A stretch of DNA of 64,000 bases, taken from contig NZ_JACHFE010000002.1 of assembly GCF_014201735.1 (NCBI RefSeq), positions 186,001 through 250,000 of the forward strand, given 5' to 3'. The notes under the pieces were generated by a model. The model was not told where the DNA came from and did no database searches. It worked only from the letters and a program-made list of their open reading frames with translations. Positions 19,331 through 26,631 of the stretch are shown piece by piece. Every line of letters starts with the position of its first letter. Position 1 is the stretch's first letter. This DNA is from Marinobacter oulmenensis (GTDB taxonomy: Bacteria; Pseudomonadota; Gammaproteobacteria; Pseudomonadales; Oleiphilaceae). The position numbers and the translations under genes were made by a program.

Positions 19331-20515
19331 TCAGTTGTGGGCGCGAAGGTTCGCCTCGCGGGCGATGACCAGCTCTTCGTTGGTCGGGATGACCAGCACG
19401 GGATAGTTTGACTCGGGGCTTTCGATTCGCCCGTCACTGATCCGGCCATGATGATGGTTAAGCTCTTCATCCAGCCGCACTCCCAGAAGCTTCAGGTGGG
19501 ACGCAGTCTGGCTGCGCACGCGGGCGCTGTTTTCGCCGATACCGCCGGTGAATACCAGCGCGTCCAGGCGGTCGAGGGAGGAGGTCATGGCGCCAATGTA
19601 GCGGGCCAGGCGGAAACAGAAAACATCGATTGCCAGGCGGGAGGGCTCATGCCCGTGATCGGCAAGTTCGCAGAGTGTTCTCATGTCATTGGTCTGCCCC
19701 GAAAGGCCGAGAAGGCCACTATCGTAATTCAGCATGTGGTGGGCGTCAGCGGCGCTGATGCCTCGGGCAGCCAGGAAATCGAACAGTCCCGGGTCTACGT
19801 CGCCGCTTCGGGTGCCCATAACCAGGCCTTCGAGCGGGGTGAGCCCCATGCTGGTATCGACACTCAGACCATCGCGGATGGCTGTGATGCTGCAGCCGTT
19901 ACCCAGGTGGGCGGATATGATGGAGGTTGTTGCCGGCGTTTGATTGAGCCGGTTTGCAGCTTCCTGAACCATGAAACTGTGGCTGGTGCCGTGGAACCCA
20001 TAACGGCGAATGCTCCAGTCGGTGTAGCACTGTTCCGGAAGCGCATAGCGATAGGCTCTGGGCGGCAGGGTCAGATGAAATGCCGTGTCAAAAACCACCA
20101 CGTGGGGAATATCCGGGAATAGCTCCCGCATGGCCCGGATGCCTTCCAGGTTAACGGGATTATGCAGCGGAGCCAGCTCGGCACAGGCTTCAATGGCCGT
20201 CATGGTGTCGTCGGAAACCAGGGTGGATTCCCGGAAGGTTTCTCCACCATGGACCACCCGATGACCGATGGCCTTCGGGGGCTGCGACATGTAACCGGAT
20301 TCATTGAACGCCTTGACCAGTGAGGCCAGAGCCTGGCCGTGATCGGCGCCCGTGGGCAACGGCACCGGGGCTTCCTGGCCGGCAATATGGGCAAAGGCGT
20401 CGGGGTTATTCAGTCGCTCAGCCAGTGCGGAGGCGATTTTTTTGAACTGTTGGTCAAACAGGGCCAGTTTGAGTGAGGAACTGCCACAGTTTACGACCAG
20501 TATGGTATCTGTCAT
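19331..20515 (-). CDS. ackA: Acetate kinase
   Basis: A 394-residue enzyme interconverting acetate plus ATP and acetyl phosphate. It has the N-terminal ILVVNCGSSSLKLALFD, the histidine region HRVVHGGE, SAHLGNGCSITAI and the C-terminal FTGGIGENSARVR adenosine-site motif. The length is normal. It lies between the GGDEF/EAL gene (33 bases upstream) and pta (31 bases downstream), all on the minus strand, so the three could share a transcript. I see no convincing promoter in the short gap before it. Confidence 0.96.
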   Translation of the reverse strand: MTDTILVVNCGSSSLKLALFDQQFKKIASALAERLNNPDAFAHIAGQEAPVPLPTGADHGQALASLVKAFNESGYMSQPPKAIGHRVVHGGETFRESTLVSDDTMTAIEACAELAPLHNPVNLEGIRAMRELFPDIPHVVVFDTAFHLTLPPRAYRYALPEQCYTDWSIRRYGFHGTSHSFMVQEAANRLNQTPATTSIISAHLGNGCSITAIRDGLSVDTSMGLTPLEGLVMGTRSGDVDPGLFDFLAARGISAADAHHMLNYDSGLLGLSGQTNDMRTLCELADHGHEPSRLAIDVFCFRLARYIGAMTSSLDRLDALVFTGGIGENSARVRSQTASHLKLLGVRLDEELNHHHGRISDGRIESPESNYPVLVIPTNEELVIAREANLRAHN

Positions 20516-20548
20516 GGATATGAGGTTCTGCCTTTTGGGTGATCGGGC

Positions 20549-22957
20549 TCAGCGTTTGCCGGTTCTCAGCCAGTCCATGAATGCGCTCTCCGGCAAGGGG
20601 CGGCTGTAGTAGTAACCCTGGGAAAAGTCACATTGTTCGGTCTGGAGGAAGTAGGTCTGGGCCTCTTCCTCGACGCCTTCCGCCACCACATTCAGTCCAA
20701 GGCTGTGGGCCATATTGATAATGGCTCGCACCAGGGAGCTGTCATCGGTTTCGGTGAGAACGTCCTGAATAAACGATTTGTCGATTTTAAGGGTGTCAAA
20801 GGGATAGCTCTTGAGGTAACTCAAAGCGGAATACCCGGTACCGAAATCATCCACCGACAGTCGCACGCCATAGTGGTCCAGTTGACGGAGGATCTCGGCG
20901 GTTTCAATGGTGTTGTCCAGAATCAGCCTTTCGGTAATTTCCAGCTCCAGCAGGCTTGCATTGAGCCCGGTGATCTCAAGTGCCCGCTTGACGGTATTGG
21001 TGAACCCGGGGTCCCGGAACTGCCGGGGCGATACGTTGACAGCGACTCCCACGTCGAACCCGCCCAGCTCCCGCCACCGGCTGGCCGCCCGACAGGCTTC
21101 GCCGATGACCCACTCACCGATGCTGGTAATCATCCCGGTTTCCTCTGCCAGGGGAATGAATCGATCGGGCATGACCAGGCCAAGGGTCGGGTTGTTCCAG
21201 CGAATCAGGGCTTCGGCTGTAACCGCCTGACCAGAGGCCGTATCCACAATAGGCTGGAAATAAAGCTCAAACTCACCGAGTTCAAGCGCTTTGCGCATCA
21301 GCGATTCCATCTGGAGCCGTTCATGGGAGATTTCTCCCATTTCGGGGGTGAATCTGGCGTAGGCGCTTTTGCCATTGCGTTTGGCTTCGTACATGGCAGC
21401 GTCGGCATGCTGCAGCAGTGTGCCGCTGTCGTCCGAGTCGGTAGGGAAGGTGGCGATGCCAATGCTGGTGGTGACGAAGACTTCCTGGCCGCTGAGCAGG
21501 AAGGGGCTGGCGAAGGTCTCGAGAATGCGGTCTGCAACCTGGCCAGGGGCCTCTGGGCCGGTCATTCCGGGCAGGATGACCAGAAACTCATCGCCACCCA
21601 GGCGGGCAACAGTACTGGTGCCCCGTAAGCAACTGGATACCCGGCGGGCCGCTTCCACCAGCAGGGTGTCGCCGGCATCGTGTCCCAGGGTGTCATTTAT
21701 GTGTTTGAAGTTGTCCAGGTCCAGGAACATGACGCCGACCTGATTCTCCTCGCGGCGGGCCTGGGCCAGTGCCAGCTTGAGCCGGTCCATGGCCAGCATG
21801 CGGTTGGGCAGACCGGTCAGGATGTCATAGTTGGCCTGACGCAGGAGTTGCTGCTCGTAGCGTTTCCGGATGCTGATATCTTCACCGAGAATGAGGTAAC
21901 CGGTAATGTCTCCGTTTACGTCCTTGATTGGCGTGACCACCAGTTGTTCCCAGTAGCGCTCACCGTTGCGCCGGACATTATTGACTTCACCCTGCCAGAC
22001 TCCAACCCGCTGAACCTGGAGTCTGACTGACTGCCAGAGTTGCTGGGCCTGGCGATTCTCCAGTCCCTGTTCAATGATGCTGGATGTGTGACGCCCGATG
22101 ATGTCTTTCGGTGCATACCCTGTTAACTGGCTGAACTTGCGGTTGGCATATTCCACTTTCCAGTGGCGGTCACAGATCAGGACCGAGGATGGGCTCTGGT
22201 CAATGGCCTTGGAGAACTTCAGGATTTCATCCGCATCCTTTTCCCGTCGTTCCATGTCCTCGTTCAGGCGCTCGCGCATGCCGTTGATGGCTTCCGTGAC
22301 CATGCCCAGTTCATCGTGGCGGTTGGATGGCGTGTCCGGCCGGTCGAGACGCAGTGGCCGGGACAGGTTGGTCAGGGTCAGATCCCGGGTGTAATCAGCC
22401 ATCGCTGTCAGGTGGCGGGTGATCAGATGCCGGAAGATCCAGAGAATCAGGACAGCGACAATAAAAACGGTGAAGAATTGAGTGCCCACGATAAACCCCA
22501 GACGCCGGTGCAAATCGCTGTAGACCCGCTCCAGATCAGCGGTGATGGTTAACTCGCCGAGGGGAATAGGGCGATCTCCGTTGTGGGTTAGCTTGAAACT
22601 ATGTACCAGCGTGTCAGAGTGCCGGGGCCGCTCCCCCATCACCAGTTCCGAGTCCGGTTCGATCTTTAAGCGCAAATGGTCGATATCCGGCATGCTGAGG
22701 ATGCCCTCCATCTGGGTCTGCAGCGACTGCTGGTCCAGGGCCCAGAGGCTGCGGGTCAGGCTGGAGCCGTACCCGGACTCGATAACCTGCATGCGTTCCT
22801 CAATCTGATCAAGATCGGTGCGATAGTCCGAATAAATCTGGATGCCGGATGCCAACAGGGTGAATGCCGAGCTGAAGAGCAGAATCCACGCCAGGAGCCT
22901 GAAAGACAGGGGGGAGGCCTTGCGAAACTGTTTCAGGCGGGAGGTAAAGTCTGGCAT
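20549..22957 (-). CDS. Membrane-bound PAS-GGDEF-EAL cyclic-di-GMP enzyme
   Basis: An 802-residue predicted inner-membrane signalling protein. Two membrane spans (about 19-40 and 154-176) flank a periplasmic sensor region, followed by a HAMP-like segment (about 177-235), a PAS domain with PAC (about 245-370), a GGDEF domain (about 375-540; LGGDEF at 453-458) and an EAL domain (about 550-800). The GGDEF signature is intact, but the inhibitory RxxD site reads RGTS. The EAL catalytic residues look complete: AEALIRW, VNVSPRQF, LEITERL, DDFGTGYS, KIDKSF, AEGVEEE. It is probably a phosphodiesterase, possibly bifunctional. It lies directly upstream of ackA-pta. Confidence 0.92.
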   Translation of the reverse strand: MPDFTSRLKQFRKASPLSFRLLAWILLFSSAFTLLASGIQIYSDYRTDLDQIEERMQVIESGYGSSLTRSLWALDQQSLQTQMEGILSMPDIDHLRLKIEPDSELVMGERPRHSDTLVHSFKLTHNGDRPIPLGELTITADLERVYSDLHRRLGFIVGTQFFTVFIVAVLILWIFRHLITRHLTAMADYTRDLTLTNLSRPLRLDRPDTPSNRHDELGMVTEAINGMRERLNEDMERREKDADEILKFSKAIDQSPSSVLICDRHWKVEYANRKFSQLTGYAPKDIIGRHTSSIIEQGLENRQAQQLWQSVRLQVQRVGVWQGEVNNVRRNGERYWEQLVVTPIKDVNGDITGYLILGEDISIRKRYEQQLLRQANYDILTGLPNRMLAMDRLKLALAQARREENQVGVMFLDLDNFKHINDTLGHDAGDTLLVEAARRVSSCLRGTSTVARLGGDEFLVILPGMTGPEAPGQVADRILETFASPFLLSGQEVFVTTSIGIATFPTDSDDSGTLLQHADAAMYEAKRNGKSAYARFTPEMGEISHERLQMESLMRKALELGEFELYFQPIVDTASGQAVTAEALIRWNNPTLGLVMPDRFIPLAEETGMITSIGEWVIGEACRAASRWRELGGFDVGVAVNVSPRQFRDPGFTNTVKRALEITGLNASLLELEITERLILDNTIETAEILRQLDHYGVRLSVDDFGTGYSALSYLKSYPFDTLKIDKSFIQDVLTETDDSSLVRAIINMAHSLGLNVVAEGVEEEAQTYFLQTEQCDFSQGYYYSRPLPESAFMDWLRTGKR

Positions 22958-23123
22958 GTCATGCGTGGACCGAAACGGAAAAGGTTGAAGGCAGCGAGTT
23001 TGGCTCGGGCGTCTTTTTTTGAACTATAGCAGTAGATGAGGGGGAGTGTCCCGCTCCATATAACTAACCGTCAAGACAGGACTTTACGTTGAAATTTTCA
23101 ATTATTGCAAGCCAGTAATGTGC

Positions 23124-23165
23124 TTGATGTAGATCAATAACGGGCTTCAGGTGACGGCGTAATCT
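23124..23165 (+). promoter_or_regulatory. Anr/FNR-dependent class II promoter of the CcoM-like gene
   Basis: A perfect FNR/Anr box, TTGAT-N4-ATCAA, at 23124-23137. A -10-like TAATCT at 23160-23165 predicts transcription starting near 23172, placing the box centre (23130.5) at about -41.5, the class II activator position. A strong AGGAG ribosome binding site at 23192-23196 follows. Confidence 0.75.
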
Positions 23166-23204
23166 GAGTTCAGTCAAATTTGATGAGAGACAGGAGAATA
23201 CGCC

Positions 23205-23354
23205 ATGTATATGGACGCGGTTGTGATAGCCGGGATTCTAACAGTGCTGCTGATGGTTGCTTTCTTTGTGGGCGTGGGCATCTTTGTGATGAAAGACCAG
23301 AAAACCCATGGTGGTAAAAACACCAAAAACAACCACGGAGGTAACGGCCACTAG
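23205..23354 (+). CDS. ccoM: CcoM-like small cbb3-oxidase-associated membrane peptide
   Basis: A 49-residue peptide: a short N-terminus (MYMDAVVIAG), one hydrophobic span at about residues 5-28 (ILTVLLMVAFFVGVGIFV), then MKDQK and a hydrophilic tail rich in Gly, Asn, His and Lys. The pattern VVIAG-x-LTV-x-LMVAFF-x-G-x-G-x-F followed by a Lys-Asp pair resembles Pseudomonas CcoM, the small stabilising subunit of cbb3 cytochrome oxidase; this is from memory, not a search. An AGGAG site lies 8 bases before the ATG. The perfect Anr box upstream fits low-oxygen expression. The His/Gly-rich tail looks longer than expected. The ccoNOP genes are not in this window. Confidence 0.75.
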   Translation: MYMDAVVIAGILTVLLMVAFFVGVGIFVMKDQKTHGGKNTKNNHGGNGH

Positions 23355-23378
23355 CGTGGTCGTTTCTCAAGGCAAAAA

Positions 23379-23454
23379 TGGCGTCCCCTAGGGGGTTCGA
23401 ACCCCTGTTGCCGCCGTGAAAGGGCGGAGTCCTAGGCCACTAGACGAAGGGGAC
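23379..23454 (-). tRNA. tRNA-Glu (anticodon TTC)
   Basis: A 76-nt cloverleaf on the minus strand with acceptor stem GTCCCCT/AGGGGAC, D-loop TAGTGGCCTAGGA, anticodon loop CTTTCAC (TTC), T-arm GGTTCGAACCC and encoded 3' CCA. Confidence 0.97.
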
Positions 23455-23483
23455 GCATCGCTTGCCTCGTCGAGGTGGCGCGT

Positions 23484-23512
23484 ATATTAAGTACGGGCTC
23501 CGCCCCTGTCAA
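23484..23512 (-). promoter_or_regulatory. Promoter of tRNA-Glu
   Basis: On the minus strand: a perfect -35 TTGACA (23507-23512), a 17-bp spacer and a -10 TAATAT (23484-23489), about 30 bases before the tRNA 5' end. Confidence 0.8.
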
Positions 23513-23531
23513 CGGTTCCATTCAAAAAAAT

Positions 23532-24437
23532 TCAATAATTCAGTGCTTCTCTCAGTGCGGGCTCCAGAGTCCGGTACTGGAACCTGAATCCTTCCTCTTC
23601 CAGGCGTGCAGGCACGGCCCTCTGCCCGGTCAGCAGAAGCCTGGCCATCTCCCCAAGTGCCAACTTCAGAGCCATTGACGGTGCAGGCAAGAATGCCGGC
23701 CGATGAAGAACTTTGGCCAGGGTCTGTGTGAACTCCTGATTGGTGACCGGCGCCGGGCTGACCATATTGTAGGCGCCTTTAGCGGATTCCGTGTTGATCA
23801 TCCAGAGCAGGGCGGCGACCACGTCGCTACGATGGACCCAGGGCATGTATTGGCGCCCGGAGCCGAGGCGGCCGCCCAGACCAAACCGGAAGGGCGGTAT
23901 CATTTGCTGTAAAAAGCCGCCATTACGGCCAACAACCAGACCGGTCCGGCTGATACACACGCGGACACCCAGTGGTTCCGCATCCAGTGCTGCGTTCTCC
24001 CAGTCCCGGCACAGCTGGTGGGTGAATTCCGGAACCGGTGAGGTTGATTCAGTGACCGTCTGGTCCCCCTGATCCCCGTAATAACCAACCGCTGAGCCGG
24101 AGACCAGCACCGAAGGGGCTCTGCCCCAGGTTTTCATGACGTTGACCAGTTGCCCGGTTGTTCCGGTCCGGCTTTCAGTCAGTGCCCGTTTACGGGCTTC
24201 AGTCCAGCGCTTTTCCGCAATGCCTTCCCCTGCCAGGTTGATGACCGCGTCAAAACCTCCATGGTTCTTGAGTTCGTTAAGGTCATTAACGACCGCTACC
24301 CGTCCGCAGACCGCGCGGACGGCATCGGGAGACTGGCGGCTTAGAATCGTCAGGGTGCTGTCCCGGGACAGGAGTGCCCGGCACAGATCCCTGCCGATGA
24401 AGCCAGTGCCGCCGGTGATCAGGATTTGCTGTGCCAT
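23532..24437 (-). CDS. TIGR01777-family NAD(P)-dependent epimerase/dehydratase
   Basis: A 301-residue short-chain-dehydrogenase-like protein of the YfcH/SulA type. The N-terminal Rossmann motif ILITGGTGFIGRDLCRAL binds the dinucleotide. The family segments NLAGEGIAEKRWTEARK and SGSAVGYYGDQGD (with the Tyr of the active site) follow. A C-terminal DUF1731 domain starts near residue 245 (PAPSMALKLALGEMA). The substrate is unknown. It lies 15 bases downstream of the CbiX-like gene on the same strand and upstream of tRNA-Glu, whose promoter sits just past its stop. Confidence 0.88.
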   Translation of the reverse strand: MAQQILITGGTGFIGRDLCRALLSRDSTLTILSRQSPDAVRAVCGRVAVVNDLNELKNHGGFDAVINLAGEGIAEKRWTEARKRALTESRTGTTGQLVNVMKTWGRAPSVLVSGSAVGYYGDQGDQTVTESTSPVPEFTHQLCRDWENAALDAEPLGVRVCISRTGLVVGRNGGFLQQMIPPFRFGLGGRLGSGRQYMPWVHRSDVVAALLWMINTESAKGAYNMVSPAPVTNQEFTQTLAKVLHRPAFLPAPSMALKLALGEMARLLLTGQRAVPARLEEEGFRFQYRTLEPALREALNY

Positions 24438-24452
24438 CGCTTGCTCCTTTCT

Positions 24453-24842
24453 CTAACCGCTCGCGTTTTCGGTGCCGGTTTCCAGCTCTTCCGTGACAAC
24501 ATCCCGTATCGCGTACCCGAGCCTCGGGTTCTTGCCGATCGGGTCCGCCAGGCGGATGACAACGCCGAACCTGGCCTCAAGATCGGCAATCATGCCGGGC
24601 ACGTCCTTGCGCAGGTGCCGCCCGGCGGCCAGGAACAGCGGAACCACGGTGAACTGTTCAATGCCGTTCTGCTTGCCGGTGCCTACAACGTCCTCAAGTG
24701 TTGGGGATGCCAGCTCCATATAGGCAATGGCGGAGCCTTCAACGGATTCGAGGGTTGGCGCGGCAAGTTGTTCAAAGGTGTCGCACCAGCGTTGGTCGCT
24801 GCTACCGTGGGCCAGCAGAATGATCCGGTGAGGTTGGTTCAT
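24453..24842 (-). CDS. CbiX/SirB-type sirohydrochlorin chelatase-like protein
   Basis: A 129-residue single-domain member of the CbiX family, which inserts metal (cobalt or iron) into sirohydrochlorin. It carries the N-terminal ILLAHGSSDQRWCDTF with the first ligand histidine, MELASPTLEDV, and PLFLAAGRHLRKDVPG with the second conserved histidine. The short length corresponds to the CbiX-S half-size type, which works as a homodimer. No cobalamin or siroheme genes are adjacent, so the physiological metal cannot be decided here. It is cotranscribed with the downstream epimerase gene. Confidence 0.82.
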   Translation of the reverse strand: MNQPHRIILLAHGSSDQRWCDTFEQLAAPTLESVEGSAIAYMELASPTLEDVVGTGKQNGIEQFTVVPLFLAAGRHLRKDVPGMIADLEARFGVVIRLADPIGKNPRLGYAIRDVVTEELETGTENASG

Positions 24843-24928
24843 GGTAAATCCTGTCTCTGGGTTAGCCTGGTTGTTGTCACTGAACTATGTACGATAATGC
24901 ACTCACCAATGTATCAGGGAGCCTATAG

Positions 24929-25531
24929 ATGTTCGATTGGAAAGAGCTTCTGGATTTCTGGTTTGGCCCGCTGGATGAACGGGGGCTGCCGGATAAAGAA
25001 CATCGCGACCGATGGTTCCGGTCGGATCGCCGGTTTGATCAGGAGATCCGGCGTCGGTTCCTGTCGCTGGTCATGTTTGCCTCAGAAGAGGGGCTGGATC
25101 ACTGGCGTAAAGAGCCGGGCGGTGCCCTGGCAGAGATCCTTCTTCTGGATCAGTTTACCCGCAATATATACCGGGGCGGGGCACTGGCGTTTGCCAGCGA
25201 CACCCTGGCGCGGCAACGGGTGAGGTCAGCCATGGCCCAGGGACAGGATCTGGCGCTGCCGGCAGTGCAGCGGGCGTTTCTTTACATGCCTCTGCAACAC
25301 TCGGAAAGGCTGGAAGACCAGGACCTGGCAGTTGAGTGCTACGAGCAACTGGCAGCCAGCCACGACGGGTTGCTGGGCGACTTTCTGGGGAGCTTTTTGC
25401 AGTCAGCGAAGGATCACCGGGACATCATTGTCCGTTTCGGGCGGTTTCCCCATCGCAACAGGGCGCTGGGCCGGCCATCAACCGTAGAAGAAAAAAGTTA
25501 TCTGGAGAATGGGGCGCGTTTCGGTCAGTAA
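24929..25531 (+). CDS. DUF924 family protein
   Basis: A 200-residue, all-helical protein of the DUF924 family, whose biochemical role is unknown. Family features seen are the N-terminal LLDFWFGPLDERG, DRWFRSDRRFDQEIRRRF, LLLDQFTRNIYRG and FLYMPLQHSERLEDQ; the C-terminal FGRFPHRNRALGR is also characteristic. The length matches the family. An AGGGAG ribosome binding site precedes the ATG. It stands alone between the CbiX-like gene, which is divergent, and tRNA-Gly. Confidence 0.88.
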   Translation: MFDWKELLDFWFGPLDERGLPDKEHRDRWFRSDRRFDQEIRRRFLSLVMFASEEGLDHWRKEPGGALAEILLLDQFTRNIYRGGALAFASDTLARQRVRSAMAQGQDLALPAVQRAFLYMPLQHSERLEDQDLAVECYEQLAASHDGLLGDFLGSFLQSAKDHRDIIVRFGRFPHRNRALGRPSTVEEKSYLENGARFGQ

Positions 25532-25559
25532 GGGTTTCAGAAAAATTTCCACCGGGTTA

Positions 25560-25587
25560 TTGACGACCGCAAAGTTATCAGTAGAAT
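25560..25587 (+). promoter_or_regulatory. Promoter of tRNA-Gly
   Basis: TTGACG (25560-25565), a 16-bp spacer and TAGAAT (25582-25587), with a GC-rich stretch after it as in stable-RNA promoters. A small leader hairpin (25600-25605 with 25610-25615) lies before the tRNA. Confidence 0.75.
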
Positions 25588-25625
25588 ACGCAGCCGTTGA
25601 GAGGGAACGCCCTCTTAAACGACAA

Positions 25626-25701
25626 GCGGGAATAGCTCAGTTGGTAGAGCACAACCTTGCCAAGGTTGGGGTCGCGAGTTCGAATCTCGTTTCCCGCTCC
25701 A
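25626..25701 (+). tRNA. tRNA-Gly (anticodon GCC)
   Basis: A 76-nt cloverleaf: acceptor GCGGGAA/TTCCCGC, D-arm GCTCAGTTGGTAGAGC, anticodon stem-loop with GCC in CTTGCCAAG, T-arm GAGTTCGAATCTC and encoded CCA. Confidence 0.97.
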
Positions 25702-25708
25702 GATTTCG

Positions 25709-25736
25709 AAAACCCGGCCATGTGCCGGGTTTTTTT
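25709..25736 (+). terminator. Intrinsic terminator after tRNA-Gly
   Basis: An AAAACCCGGC / GCCGGGTTTT stem (25709-25718 with 25724-25733), a 5-nt loop and a T run to 25736. Confidence 0.9.
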
Positions 25737-25828
25737 ATGTCTGTCTCCGGTAAGCCGCCGACGCAGCTCGGTCGGTCAGTTATACTCGGCATCCGATCCG
25801 TCGATACTTTTCAAAGGACAGGTGCTGC

Positions 25829-26626
25829 ATGCAGGTGCTCTCTCTTTTTTTCTATCCGGTTAAATCCCTGGGCGGGATCCGTGTGGACACGCTTGAGCTT
25901 GATGAGTTCGGCCCCACCGGAGATCGTCGGTGGATGATCATCGACGACCAGAACCGGTTTGTGACCCAACGCCGCCTGCCAGCATTGGCGCGGGTTTCGA
26001 CGGCGTATTCAGACGGACAGGTGGCCATCAACATCCCAGGCGAAGGCGAGTTCTCCCTGCAGCCGGGCACCAAGCGCCTGGAAGTGCAGGTATGGCGGGA
26101 TCAGGTGACGGCGCTGGCAGGGGGCGAAGACGCCGCCTCAGCGCTGTCCCGTTTCTGTGACATGCCCCTGCGCCTGGTGTACATGCCCGACGACAGTTTC
26201 CGGCGCGTCGACCCTGAGAGGGTCCCTGAGAAGCGTCGGGTTGGCTTTGCTGATGGCTTTCCTTTTCTGGTGGTCAATGAAGCCTCCCTGGATGAGCTGA
26301 ACACACGACTGGAATCGCCGGTCGATATACGCCGGTTTCGTCCCAACATCGTGGTTAAAGGGGCTGCCCCGTGGGATGAGGATGAGTGGCGGTCGCTCAG
26401 GATCGGCGACAGACGGTTCGATCTGGCAAAGCCCTGTTCCCGGTGCGTGATGACCACCGTAGATCCGGAGACGGGCGTCAAGGATTCGGGTACTCAGCCC
26501 CTGAAAATGCTGGCTTCCTACCGCAAGACCAAGGACGGCGTCATTTTTGGACAGAATGCCGTGCATGATGGGCCTGGTCAGGTCTCGGTAGGGGATATGG
26601 TTTCCGTTCTGCAAGAGGAGTCCTGA
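25829..26626 (+). CDS. MOSC domain-containing protein (YcbX/mARC-like)
   Basis: A 265-residue protein with an N-terminal MOSC beta-barrel (LFFYPVKSLGGIRVDTLEL, GPTGDRRWMIID) and a C-terminal MOSC domain. The conserved cysteine segment KPCSRCVMTTVDPETG is expected to hold a molybdenum cofactor, as in YcbX and mARC reductases of N-hydroxylated compounds. Unlike E. coli YcbX it has no C-terminal 2Fe-2S ferredoxin domain, so the electron donor would be a separate protein. It is followed within 6 bases by uup, which starts with GTG. Confidence 0.88.
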   Translation: MQVLSLFFYPVKSLGGIRVDTLELDEFGPTGDRRWMIIDDQNRFVTQRRLPALARVSTAYSDGQVAINIPGEGEFSLQPGTKRLEVQVWRDQVTALAGGEDAASALSRFCDMPLRLVYMPDDSFRRVDPERVPEKRRVGFADGFPFLVVNEASLDELNTRLESPVDIRRFRPNIVVKGAAPWDEDEWRSLRIGDRRFDLAKPCSRCVMTTVDPETGVKDSGTQPLKMLASYRKTKDGVIFGQNAVHDGPGQVSVGDMVSVLQEES

Positions 26627-26631
26627 TCAAG

